Assembly: GCA_964517495.1 (NCBI GenBank)
Contig: CAZFER010000041.1
Location: forward strand, 1 to 55,175
Source: CAZFER01 sp964517495
GTDB taxonomy: Bacteria; Hinthialibacterota; Hinthialibacteria; Hinthialibacterales; Hinthialibacteraceae
Reading direction: 5' to 3'
DNA length: 55,175 bases
The notes under the pieces were generated by a model. That model was not told the origin of the DNA. It saw only the letters and a program-made list of their open reading frames with translations, and made no database searches. The position numbers and the translations under genes were made by a program. Below are positions 17,980-26,432 of this stretch, piece after piece; position 1 is the stretch's first letter, and every line of letters starts with the position of its first letter.

Positions 17980-19334
17980 GCTGGTGGTACTACCCCCAAT
18001 CCCGGACCATTTAAGCATGATGTATCAATCAAACCATTACATAGAGCGAAGGTATTGGGAAAGCGTGCAACCCAGGCTTCGTTTGCCGCAGGGCAGTATT
18101 GGCGTCCATTTCCCTCAATGGCAGCGATGGTGGGGATATGGGCGGCCAGGCTTGCCGAGTGCAAAAACGAGGCTCCTGGACAGGTCAAATCCTGAACGCA
18201 TAAAAAAAGATTGAACTTCTGGGCAGCAGCTCCCATCAACAAGGCCTGGGATTGGCCTTTACACGCTTTGAGGGCAACCCCGCTATAACCTAACTCACGC
18301 GAAAGCTGCAGGCTTTCATAATCCACCAGCGATTCATCGATGACCACTGGTTTTATTTCCGCCGCTTTATGCATTTTGTTTTCCGGGTTGGCTTTTAAAT
18401 CGCGCGCGGTGGGTTGTTCAATGTATTGCACCCGATTCATGGCTGTGGGGGCTTTTTCGTTGATCCGGTTTAGAAATTCAAGCAAGTAATCCACGTTTTG
18501 GCACTGCTCATTAAAGTCCAGCGAGTAATACCATGTATCGACTCCCCGTTCCCGCTGTGTTTCTTCGGCGATACGGTTTACCCGTGTCACCCGGTCAACA
18601 TCCCAATCCAAATCGTTTCCGTTTAATTTAATCTTCAAATGCGTCAAACCATCCGCTTTGATCCATTCTGAAAGCGTTTCTGGCAAACCGTCATTCAAAC
18701 GCTGTGGTATATTCTCTTCGGTTAAGGGATCAACCGCCCCCACCAGATGGTAAAGCGGCATCCTCGGTTTTGGCTCAGCGGTAACATAGTTATCCAAATA
18801 TTCACCCTTAAATTGATCATCCAAATAATGGGCCAAATCATGGTTAAGGTAATTCTTACCCAGCACCTGAAAGGCATTACGCTTTAATAATTTCCCATAA
18901 GCATCATGGATGGCGGCATCAAAAGGGCTGGCTACCACCAACGTGCACAAAGGTGGTATAGGATCGACCAAATTACACGCTTTGGTCACCCGCTCCGCTG
19001 CCCGGTGGTATTTGGGTTCGAGAACATGGTTTATTCCGATAGGATGATCAAAATCCTCGTAGGATTCGGTGATGGTGCGGATCATTTCCGCCAGACCCTT
19101 CATGGCGCTCAACGTTTCTTCATACGTATGGCGCTTGGTGGGGAAAGACCACACATTCCCCATAGGCATGGAACCGAAACCTTCCTGCTCCTGCCCCTCA
19201 CGATCTTTGACACGCACATAAGTGTTTAAAAGCGTGACTTTATCTGTGATAATCCCACCAAATTTCAATGGCGTGCGATAATCATGATTTTCATATTCGA
19301 TTCGAACAGATTGAATGGTAATATCGTGTTGCAT
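17976..19334 (-). CDS. enolase-superfamily enzyme (mandelate racemase/muconate lactonizing-like)
   Basis: A 452-residue protein with an N-terminal capping domain (MQHDITIQSVRIEYENHDY, TPLKFGG) and a barrel. The barrel has LKIKLNG (the K-x-K strand 2 base), SLDFNEQ, YIEQPT and VIDESL (the three metal ligands D, E and D) and ALKACKGQ (a Lys at the MLE-type second base position). This arrangement indicates a Mg-dependent enzyme that removes a proton alpha to a carboxylate, such as a dehydratase, epimerase or cycloisomerase. The substrate cannot be read. It is longer than many members (350-400). AGGATGAG precedes the ATG. It is first in a likely operon with paralogue 3 and sucD. Confidence 0.82.
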   Translation of the reverse strand: MQHDITIQSVRIEYENHDYRTPLKFGGIITDKVTLLNTYVRVKDREGQEQEGFGSMPMGNVWSFPTKRHTYEETLSAMKGLAEMIRTITESYEDFDHPIGINHVLEPKYHRAAERVTKACNLVDPIPPLCTLVVASPFDAAIHDAYGKLLKRNAFQVLGKNYLNHDLAHYLDDQFKGEYLDNYVTAEPKPRMPLYHLVGAVDPLTEENIPQRLNDGLPETLSEWIKADGLTHLKIKLNGNDLDWDVDRVTRVNRIAEETQRERGVDTWYYSLDFNEQCQNVDYLLEFLNRINEKAPTAMNRVQYIEQPTARDLKANPENKMHKAAEIKPVVIDESLVDYESLQLSRELGYSGVALKACKGQSQALLMGAAAQKFNLFLCVQDLTCPGASFLHSASLAAHIPTIAAIEGNGRQYCPAANEAWVARFPNTFALCNGLIDTSCLNGPGLGVVPPA

Positions 19335-19347
19335 GGTCTCATCCTAT

Positions 19348-19887
19348 TTATTTGAATTTGGCTTTTTTTTCATTTTCGATGGTTTTTATATAATTTTCAG
19401 GTGTTAAAATCCTTATTTGTTTTCCTTTTTTTGTTTTATACTTGGCATCGCGCAGTAAAAATGGCCTCGGTTTCTTGTTGTCACGTGTAATCAATATGGG
19501 TATATTCAGTTCTCGTGCTGAGGACAAATGGATAGCGTCATATTGATCTAAACTTATTTGAGTTAATGATCTTATTGCATTAGCACCTTCAGCAATATTT
19601 TGTTCAATTGCTATCATGTTAAAATGGATCTTTTGGAAAAATTTCCGCACTTTCAATACTTGTAAAGGCGATGCCAGCCCATTAATCCTGACAGATTCTA
19701 CAAAAGCGAGTGTCAATGCATAAATTCTTATCTCTTTGTTTTCAAATTTCGCCCAAATTTTCTTAATCGCATCAAAATATAATCGTTCATTATTTATAAT
19801 TTTATATGTTTTGCTCATAAATGCTTGAATAAAATCGATGCATATACATAAATCCCATAACATTTCTTTTTGTTCAATTAATTTCAT
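19348..19887 (-). CDS. PIN-domain protein, probable ribonuclease
   Basis: The start ATG 19887 lies one base after the upstream gene's stop (TGA-A-ATG), giving 179 residues; an in-frame TTG at 19914 would overlap. The PIN acidic residues can be placed: D18 in ICIDFIQAF, E64 in LAFVESVRI, D117 in DQYDAIHLSSARELNIPI and D136 in LITRD. The DAIHLSSA helix followed by the ILITRD strand is characteristic. PIN proteins are metal-dependent RNases, commonly toxins of type II toxin-antitoxin pairs. This one is longer than the usual 130-140 residues, with a Lys-rich C-terminal tail. Its tight link to the upstream gene suggests a two-gene module. Confidence 0.75.
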   Translation of the reverse strand: MKLIEQKEMLWDLCICIDFIQAFMSKTYKIINNERLYFDAIKKIWAKFENKEIRIYALTLAFVESVRINGLASPLQVLKVRKFFQKIHFNMIAIEQNIAEGANAIRSLTQISLDQYDAIHLSSARELNIPILITRDNKKPRPFLLRDAKYKTKKGKQIRILTPENYIKTIENEKKAKFK

Positions 19888-19888
19888 T

Positions 19889-20716
19889 TCAGAATTTATG
19901 CCGTACTTGGTCAATATGATCTACAGAATTAACACCATTGGTTATATTAATCTCTACATCACTTTTTGTTTCTAATAAATTCCCAATATCTTTAATTATT
20001 TTCCAGGATTTTATTTGAGTAATATTCACAGGAATGCCTTTATTATTAAATTTCACTTTCCCAAAAACAGAAACATTGATAGGATCCAATTCCAGATTCG
20101 CACGGAATTTTTCAAATTCTTCATCTTCAAAATAACATTTTACACTTTTGCCATACACGCTTGTTCTTAAATTAAAATATGGATGTTTTCTACCTGTTTG
20201 AGATTTTCCACCAACTTCCTGTAATTTCCCTGTTAAAGTTGTCCACTCAAAATACTCGTATTTTGAGTATATTTTTAATAATTCCTTCAAGTTTTTTTCT
20301 AATTGCAAATTGGTTTTAATCTCATAATCGATATTTACAAATCGAGCTGTTTTCCCAATTCTTTTTACTGCGGTGTATTCTTTATTAAGAGATTCAATTG
20401 CTTCTCTATTAAAAGTATCCGGCAAATCTGTCTTTTTTTGAGAAATAAGATATTGATCCTTAAAAAACTCACTCTCTGTTTCAAGTGCCAATTCGGCAGA
20501 GCATGTATCACTTGGGGTAAATATAATTTGAAATGGACTTTTCATACCAATGTTTAATACTTGCCAGTTATTTTCAGAACCTTCCGTTTTGGAAATTTCT
20601 TGAGATATATATTTCAATGCAGATGTTGTCCCTGTTAAAATATCAGCAATATCTTCAGCAGACATTTTTTCGGGATGTTCAGATAACTCAAAAGGTAATT
20701 GAATATTTCCAGACAT
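19889..20716 (-). CDS. unrecognised partner of the PIN-domain gene
   Basis: A 275-residue cytoplasmic protein with no family I can name with confidence. Its C-terminal half has a beta-rich pattern: EWTTLTGKLQEVGG, a small strand YFNLRTSVYGKSVKCYF, then PINVSVFGKVKFNNKGIPVNIT. The GKLQEV...VKCYF...VFGKV...G.P part recalls proteins of 200-300 residues that I know to sit next to PIN genes in other genomes (from memory, unverified). The N-terminal half is helical and contains AEDIADILTGTTSALKYIS. It precedes the PIN gene with one base between, so both are probably co-translated. It may be an antitoxin or substrate adaptor; this is inference. Confidence 0.65.
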   Translation of the reverse strand: MSGNIQLPFELSEHPEKMSAEDIADILTGTTSALKYISQEISKTEGSENNWQVLNIGMKSPFQIIFTPSDTCSAELALETESEFFKDQYLISQKKTDLPDTFNREAIESLNKEYTAVKRIGKTARFVNIDYEIKTNLQLEKNLKELLKIYSKYEYFEWTTLTGKLQEVGGKSQTGRKHPYFNLRTSVYGKSVKCYFEDEEFEKFRANLELDPINVSVFGKVKFNNKGIPVNITQIKSWKIIKDIGNLLETKSDVEINITNGVNSVDHIDQVRHKF

Positions 20717-20943
20717 CTTATTTCTTCTTTCCTGAAGCGAGTATCAATCCATCAGCTGTTTACCATTAAAACAATGATCCCTTGGAGTTTTTATGCATAA
20801 TACCTACTTCTACTCATGAGATTACTTAACCACTACAGTGATTCCAAGTGCACACAGTGGTTCTACATTCAGTACCAATACCACGATTTTCTCTACCTTA
20901 TAACCATTCTCATTGTAAGTCGAAATACAGTAAATGTCACGAT

Positions 20944-22038
20944 CTATTCGTTATTTTCCGCCTTTGCCAGAATCACCGCCAATTTAGTAATATATGTTAA
21001 ATCAGCCTTACAATAAGGCAAATCAAGGTGATCGATCAGCACGTCAACCGGTTCATCCCTCAACCAGGCCAGGGCTTTGAAACTATCGAGCGATAAATCC
21101 GGTGGATCAACAAAATTCTCCCCATAATGAACCTGCCTTTCCTCTCCGGAAAGGTTCCAGGTCGGGCAGAGTGTTTCAAATGAATGCCAAAACGTATCCA
21201 CCGCTTCAGAGGCGTGAGTGGAAATAGGCTTCGCCAGTTCCGGACTCAATTGATGCAGCAGACCCACTTTCGATTTATGCGATGCCACGCGGGAGAAAAT
21301 AAAATCCTTGCCGAATCCACGAAACTTATCAAATTCCTGAACATTCTCAAATACCGGCAATTTAAAATTCTCTTCATTTTCTATCCAACAACGTATAAGT
21401 ACATTCAAATTTTTCTGGAATAACGATTTGGCTTTTTCTTTGGTTTCCTTATCATTATTCCATTCTGCTAATTCAGCCATTGCCGATAGGGAACGTATGT
21501 ATAAATTGGCTCTCCAATCAGGACGTTCCGTTGAGCATGACCAGTTTTCGCTTAAATAATCGTTAAAACACGTTTTTATATCCGCCCAGGCGTCCTTAAT
21601 TTTCTCTTCTTCATTCAAGATACGCGCATACCGTGCAATGGTGTAAATATGCCCAAAGGGATGTATGCTTATCCTGCGGTCGAACTGCTCAACCACAGAA
21701 GGGGGTATTGGGTGATATTCTCTGCGTTTTCCTTGCTCAAGCGGGTATTCACCTTGCTCTGAGTAAGGAGGGTGAGTATCCCATTCTTTAGCAAGATATT
21801 GTTTTACTCGTTTTTGAAGTGGTTCCGGCAAAAAAGGATAAGCATCAAGCAATGCTTCAAATATTTCTCCGCTCTCATCGAAACAGAAAACCTGACCTTC
21901 AAGGCCCGGTACAAGGTAAAGCGGCGCCCATTGATGATTCAAAACATCGTTTACATTCGCGATAAGCGTTTCTCTGAGCTGATCCAATTTAGGCCGATGT
22001 GTGGTTGTTTTGGCCTTGATCGTTAAAACCATCCCCAT
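20944..22038 (-). CDS. hypothetical helical protein
   Basis: A 364-residue protein without a signal peptide or membrane segment. In-frame stops sit just upstream of ATG 22038, so it is not a fragment of a longer reading frame at the 5' end. The sequence is rich in Trp, Glu and aromatic residues (PYSEQGEYPLEQGKRREYHP, FGHIYTIARYARIL, WRANLYIRSLSAMAELAEW). This suggests an alpha-alpha toroid or TPR-like fold, but I see no catalytic motif. It stands alone: 227 bases separate it from the PIN pair and a hairpin repeat lies upstream. I do not recognise the family. Confidence 0.65.
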   Translation of the reverse strand: MGMVLTIKAKTTTHRPKLDQLRETLIANVNDVLNHQWAPLYLVPGLEGQVFCFDESGEIFEALLDAYPFLPEPLQKRVKQYLAKEWDTHPPYSEQGEYPLEQGKRREYHPIPPSVVEQFDRRISIHPFGHIYTIARYARILNEEEKIKDAWADIKTCFNDYLSENWSCSTERPDWRANLYIRSLSAMAELAEWNNDKETKEKAKSLFQKNLNVLIRCWIENEENFKLPVFENVQEFDKFRGFGKDFIFSRVASHKSKVGLLHQLSPELAKPISTHASEAVDTFWHSFETLCPTWNLSGEERQVHYGENFVDPPDLSLDSFKALAWLRDEPVDVLIDHLDLPYCKADLTYITKLAVILAKAENNE

Positions 22039-22062
22039 TCTTTATCATATGTAACTCACGGA

Positions 22063-22084
22063 GTGCAGGCATCCCTGCCTGCAC
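22063..22084. repeat. short palindromic hairpin
   Basis: GTGCAGGC (22063-22070) and GCCTGCAC (22077-22084) form a perfect 8-base stem with a 6-base loop, followed on the plus strand by ATATTTTC. It lies between two minus-strand genes, just after the stop of the propeller gene at 22094. On the minus strand it lacks a T-run, so it is more like a dispersed palindromic repeat than a standard terminator. Confidence 0.6.
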
Positions 22085-22093
22085 ATATTTTCA

Positions 22094-24106
22094 TTAAAAT
22101 AACTCCCAATGTTTGATATTTGTAACACCCCTTGTCTGATAAACATAAATTCTTCGGGTTCCTATATCGGAAATATAAACAAAGGTCTCATCTTGAGAGG
22201 TATGAATAACGACAGCATCGGTTGGCACTTCAAAAGGTCCATTCGGCGATTCACTGCCATCAACCAGAGCCATAGACTCTTCAGGATTGTCTGGATTGTA
22301 AAACGCCATCATGGATTGAGGGCCGGAGTAATCTGGAACGATAATTTGATCGTTCTCGGCATCGTATTCGATTAACTGACCATTGGCGCCGAAAGTCCCA
22401 CCAATGCCACCTTGAGGAACAAAATGATTTTGAAATTCCGTGTAACCATTCAAATTATCAGCATTACCACCAGTCAGCAAATTCACGCTGCCAAGAGGCT
22501 CGTTCGGCTTTTGGCTGTTACGTGACAAATAGATGTCACCCGTATTCAGATTATAAGCCAGGTCACGTTGGTAGGTTTGCCCACCAGAAACCTCACGTAA
22601 GGAAGAGCCATCTGTAGCTGACAAGAATTCAACCGTATTAAATGTACTTACCGCAATGGTGTCATTTCCAATGAAATCAACACCATTCATCCGTTTGTTA
22701 TAATAAACAATGCCACCCCCAAACGATGAATCGATTCCGAAATCCGGGGCGGGATTAATTTTTCTAAAATTGGATGTGGCTGCTTGCCCGGTTTCCATTG
22801 TAAGGTAAATGGCGCCTTCGTCGTCAATCGTTACCCCCATGAATCCACGATTGGATGGGACATCCGTATCAGCGCCATCATCAACCAAGATGTGATTTTC
22901 GATCTCACTGGCGTTTAAAGGATCTTCAATGTAATAAAGTCCTGTCATATTGGCTTCAGGAGTTGAAAATAGCGTGTAATAAAGCCCCCCATCTGCATCC
23001 GCAGCCAATGCCATGGGAGCACCCGTATCAGGAACGGTTTCGAAATCAGTCACGTAAGCAAAAGGATGTTCTGCCCCTGAACCATTGCCATTGGGGGTTT
23101 CTCCCTCACCACCCATTCTAAATACCATGATTCGGTACGCGGAACTATCGGTAACGAATACATAGCTTTCACCATTCTCATCTCTCCAGGCGGCAGCGTC
23201 TGCCGGTAAAGCCAATGGACCATTCGGCGAATCATACCCATGCAGATTAACAGCGGGAGCGCTCGTGTCAGATGGACGGTACACTGCAATCGTGGTCGGT
23301 GTTGTGCTGGCATCGGAAATCAAAATTAAATCGTTGACAGCATCATATCCAAGTAACTGATTCTTTATTCCATAAGTTCCTCCCACACCCCCCTGGGAGA
23401 TAAAGCCGGATTGAATCTCAGCGTATCCTTGCAAATTGTCAGGGGAACCACCTGTGAGCAAGTTGGCAGACCGGGTTGAATCGCCTCCATTCTTTGCAAT
23501 ATACAAGTCATGCGTGGCGGGATTGTACGCAATATCACGCTGATAACTCTCTCCACCACTCACTTCCTGCAACACTTCACCTGTGTTTGCATCTAAAAAC
23601 TGAACCGATGAAAACGTGGTCACTGCGATGGTATTATCATCAAGAACCGCCACACCGTTATAGCGCTGACCAAAAACAATGGCGAATCCTCCAAATTCGT
23701 CTATATACTCAAAGTTGGGTGCCGGCCCGCGTTTCGTAACAGACGATGTTTCATTCGATCCACTATCGGTGGCAAAATAAACATTTCCTTCATCATCAAC
23801 ATCTATCCCAACGATTCCACGTCCAACTGGCGTATCGGCGATAAGGCCATCATCAATCAGAATATGATCATCAGAATCAGGTGCATCGAGTGGGTTGGCA
23901 ACATAATAACACCCACTCGTATTCGCTTCCGTGGAAGACATCAGCGTATAATAAACACCTCCATCTGAATCCACTGCTATCGCAATGGGCTGACCAAGAT
24001 CCGGCGGGGTGGGAAACTCAGTCACATATTCATAAGGAATAGTCTGAGCTGAAACACTTATAACGAATAGCGAATTAATGATTATCGATACTATATGATG
24101 TTTCAT
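22094..24106 (-). CDS. secreted tandem-duplicated beta-propeller protein ending in WELF
   Basis: The 670-residue protein has a signal peptide (MKHHIVSIIINSLFVISVSA, cleavage near residue 20). The mature part is two homologous units of about 320 residues. The first contains YVTEFPTPPDLGQPIAIAVD and the second YVTDFETVPDTGAPMALAAD. Each contains a DGGVYYTL/DGGLYYTL strand, NRGFMG or GRGIVG, YNGVAV/MNGVDF, EVSGG-x-x-YQRD, NLLTGG and SPNGP. The pattern suggests NHL/YVTN-type blades, an extracellular binding or scaffold role and no enzymatic motif. It ends TNIKHWELF, matching the W-x-L-aromatic end of two other secreted proteins here. It is monocistronic. Confidence 0.78.
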   Translation of the reverse strand: MKHHIVSIIINSLFVISVSAQTIPYEYVTEFPTPPDLGQPIAIAVDSDGGVYYTLMSSTEANTSGCYYVANPLDAPDSDDHILIDDGLIADTPVGRGIVGIDVDDEGNVYFATDSGSNETSSVTKRGPAPNFEYIDEFGGFAIVFGQRYNGVAVLDDNTIAVTTFSSVQFLDANTGEVLQEVSGGESYQRDIAYNPATHDLYIAKNGGDSTRSANLLTGGSPDNLQGYAEIQSGFISQGGVGGTYGIKNQLLGYDAVNDLILISDASTTPTTIAVYRPSDTSAPAVNLHGYDSPNGPLALPADAAAWRDENGESYVFVTDSSAYRIMVFRMGGEGETPNGNGSGAEHPFAYVTDFETVPDTGAPMALAADADGGLYYTLFSTPEANMTGLYYIEDPLNASEIENHILVDDGADTDVPSNRGFMGVTIDDEGAIYLTMETGQAATSNFRKINPAPDFGIDSSFGGGIVYYNKRMNGVDFIGNDTIAVSTFNTVEFLSATDGSSLREVSGGQTYQRDLAYNLNTGDIYLSRNSQKPNEPLGSVNLLTGGNADNLNGYTEFQNHFVPQGGIGGTFGANGQLIEYDAENDQIIVPDYSGPQSMMAFYNPDNPEESMALVDGSESPNGPFEVPTDAVVIHTSQDETFVYISDIGTRRIYVYQTRGVTNIKHWELF

Positions 24107-24366
24107 TGGGATGCCTCCTGAACGAGCAATTATTTATGTATATTTATCATCTTTATCCTGTGAATTGCATATACAAGCAAATTATTAAATCGGTTTTCCT
24201 GCAAGAAGGAAAAAATCCCCTCATTGACGAGAATATTTTCTCATAAACATTCTCGACAAGTCAAGCATATCCAATGAATTTAATAGAAATATTACTCTGA
24301 GGTTGGTCAAGCAGGTAACTTAAAACACAATAGGTGCCATCAATCAACAATTGAGATCATCTGGAA

Positions 24367-25071
24367 TTAGGGTATATCATCAAATCGGCTTGATGAACTT
24401 CCTTCCTCCCCTGAGGAATGTTCTTTACCGAAATTCAATGACTGTGGTTTGGGACCAAATAAAAAACGGTTAAGCCGATATTCCAATATGGTTTCCTTTT
24501 CTTTTTCAAACCGCTCCACCAGTTCTTTCAGCCGTTCTATCCGGAGTTCCATATACTCAATCTCATAATGCTGACGTTGGACCTCCAGATCAAACTCCTT
24601 TTTTAGTATCTTTTTTAACTGATTTTCATATTTGGTCTTTTCTTCGGGTTTGGTTGCTTCATGATAACGTCGAACTGTCAGCCGCACATCCACAGCAATT
24701 CGCCTTAATTCCTCCAGATTTTCAGCCAGCTGGGGGAATTCTTTTCGCAAACGTGGCATGCGGTTGGGTGCGTTCGGATGACCTTCAATACCATGTCGAG
24801 GGGGGAGTCGCTGTTCCAAAGGATGACGGCTGATGAAAGGACCATACAAAGGCGGCAAATTTGAACCCATCTCACGGGTTCCGTCTGTTATATCTCTTTC
24901 GGATGATTGAATTTGCTCATTCACAGGATGGGGAGTGGATAAAGAACCAGAACTCGAGCCTTCCATACTTCTTTCTTTTACGGATTTCTCTTCATCAATG
25001 TTGCTGGAATAGATTCCACCTCCAATAACAAGAAGTAACACCACAATTAGAATATTTTTTATACGTTCCAT
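24367..25071 (-). CDS. membrane-anchored coiled-coil protein of the sigma-factor operon
   Basis: A 234-residue protein with one N-terminal membrane helix (about residues 6-22: ILIVVLLLVIGGGIY). A Ser/Pro-rich linker of about 90 residues follows, then a charged helix (about 105-205) of Leu/Glu/Lys heptads that should form a coiled coil (MELRIERLKELVERF). There is no catalytic motif. Its ATG overlaps the stop of the anti-sigma-like gene by one base (TAATG), so translation is coupled. It may sense or scaffold outside the membrane for the sigma system, by analogy with periplasmic partners such as heavy-metal-resistance or CnrX-like proteins, but I see no metal-binding signature. Function unknown. 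Confidence 0.7.
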   Translation of the reverse strand: MERIKNILIVVLLLVIGGGIYSSNIDEEKSVKERSMEGSSSGSLSTPHPVNEQIQSSERDITDGTREMGSNLPPLYGPFISRHPLEQRLPPRHGIEGHPNAPNRMPRLRKEFPQLAENLEELRRIAVDVRLTVRRYHEATKPEEKTKYENQLKKILKKEFDLEVQRQHYEIEYMELRIERLKELVERFEKEKETILEYRLNRFLFGPKPQSLNFGKEHSSGEEGSSSSRFDDIP

Positions 25072-25571
25072 TAGGTACTCTCGTCGGGAAAGTTTTCAAA
25101 TGTCTGCCTGAGATCATTGAACATACGGTCTAGATCATTATCCAAAGAAGTAATTTCAGAGTGAACTTGCTGAACGGGGAGAGGTTTCTCCGTTTTTTGA
25201 GTAAAATGTCCATATAAACCTATCGACGTGATTAGAAACAACGCGACCCACGCCCAACGCCAGCCGGGAAGTGTAACCGAAAACCGTGAAACATTATCTT
25301 GATTTGAGCTAGAGGATCCCTGGCGATACGCTTCTTCCATAATTCGGCTTCGAACAGAAGGATCAGGCCTCATCGATTTCAATTGTTGTCCTGCTTCCAC
25401 AGATGCGGAAATCAGATCCCATTTTTTCTGTATGTTCTCGTCGATTGAATAGCAATTTAAAAAAGCACGCTTTTCCTCATTTTCATCCGGAAAATCCAAA
25501 AATTGGATCATATCCAGTTCGCTGTAATTCTCTTTCTTTTTTTGTTTCCGAAACAATGGTGTAATGTTCAT
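25071..25571 (-). CDS. probable membrane anti-sigma factor
   Basis: From ATG 25571 (MNITPLFRKQ), 166 residues, with AGGATAAGAGT just upstream; the in-frame extension to 25607 overlaps the sigma gene. An N-terminal cytoplasmic part of about 95 residues contains LDMIQFLD...ENIQKKWDLISAS. A single membrane helix follows (WAWVALFLITSIGLYG, about residues 107-123), then a short outer tail. This topology and its position immediately behind an ECF sigma gene are what anti-sigma factors show. No zinc-binding HxxxCxxC motif is visible, so it would be a zinc-free type. Role inferred from context. Confidence 0.65.
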   Translation of the reverse strand: MNITPLFRKQKKKENYSELDMIQFLDFPDENEEKRAFLNCYSIDENIQKKWDLISASVEAGQQLKSMRPDPSVRSRIMEEAYRQGSSSSNQDNVSRFSVTLPGWRWAWVALFLITSIGLYGHFTQKTEKPLPVQQVHSEITSLDNDLDRMFNDLRQTFENFPDEST

Positions 25572-25575
25572 ACTC

Positions 25576-26205
25576 TTATCCTGTTTCCTTGGCGGTCTCT
25601 TCCTCATTGGATTGTTTTATTTCCATATACTGTTCGATGAGGGGTTTTAACCGCTGGATCGCTTGATGCATTCTTGATAACACCGTCCCTAACGGTGCCT
25701 GTTGTATCTCCACGATTTCCTTGAATGGAATACCATGAACGGTGCGTAGTAAATACACTTCCTTTATCAATACGGGTAACTGATCGACAGCCTCTTCCAA
25801 ACGAGCGTTAATTTCTTTTTCAACCATCGCATCATAAGGGGAAGGCTCTTTTGAAGGGATCGAACTTAAAAGACTATACCCCTCATTTGTTTCAACACGT
25901 TCATTTGAATCAACCCGGTAACTGCGCTTACGAAATAAATCAAGGCAATGATTATGAGCAATACAAAAAAGCCAGGAAGAAAATCGCCCTTTTTCTTTAT
26001 AATGTTTACCCTGCCGAACGACCTTTATCCACACTTCTTGTAACGCGTCCTCCGCATCCTCTTTACTTCGCAGAATTCTCAATAAATAGTTATAAAGGGC
26101 TTGATGGTATTTTTCTAACAGTTGGTCGAACGCACGTATATCCTGTTGGTCGCGATAACGGATAAATAGATCACCCAATTCCTTGTTCGTTTCGTTCATC
26201 ATCAT
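25576..26205 (-). CDS. ECF-subfamily RNA polymerase sigma factor
   Basis: A 209-residue sigma-70 family protein with region 2 (FDQLLEKYHQALYNYLLRI, SKEDAEDALQEVWIKV, the region 2.3/2.4 part FSSWLFCIAHNHCLDLFRK) and region 4 (LPVLIKEVYLLRTVHGIPFKE, then QQAPLGTVLSRMHQAIQRLK). It lacks regions 1.1 and 3, as ECF factors do. It directs RNA polymerase to stress- or envelope-responsive promoters. It is first in a three-gene run with an anti-sigma-like protein and a membrane coiled-coil protein, an arrangement implying regulated release of the sigma. The ribosome site is weak. The divergent membrane VWA gene at 26433 is a plausible target. Confidence 0.92.
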   Translation of the reverse strand: MMMNETNKELGDLFIRYRDQQDIRAFDQLLEKYHQALYNYLLRILRSKEDAEDALQEVWIKVVRQGKHYKEKGRFSSWLFCIAHNHCLDLFRKRSYRVDSNERVETNEGYSLLSSIPSKEPSPYDAMVEKEINARLEEAVDQLPVLIKEVYLLRTVHGIPFKEIVEIQQAPLGTVLSRMHQAIQRLKPLIEQYMEIKQSNEEETAKETG

Positions 26206-26432
26206 TTCATGTTATATAATAACGTATTCTTTTTATTTTTATTGAAGGAAATTACGATTTCTACTTTTATTGCATTACAATTAGCCAACTCTTTCTCTCC
26301 CCTTGTCATTTTCATTCGGCTAAGATTTGATATGGTTCTTTACTATTTTTAATGTTGGAAACGAATGTAAATATAAAAGAATTTAATGTTTAAACGCATC
26401 CAACACAATGGTAAGGGAAAGGATTTGATCGA

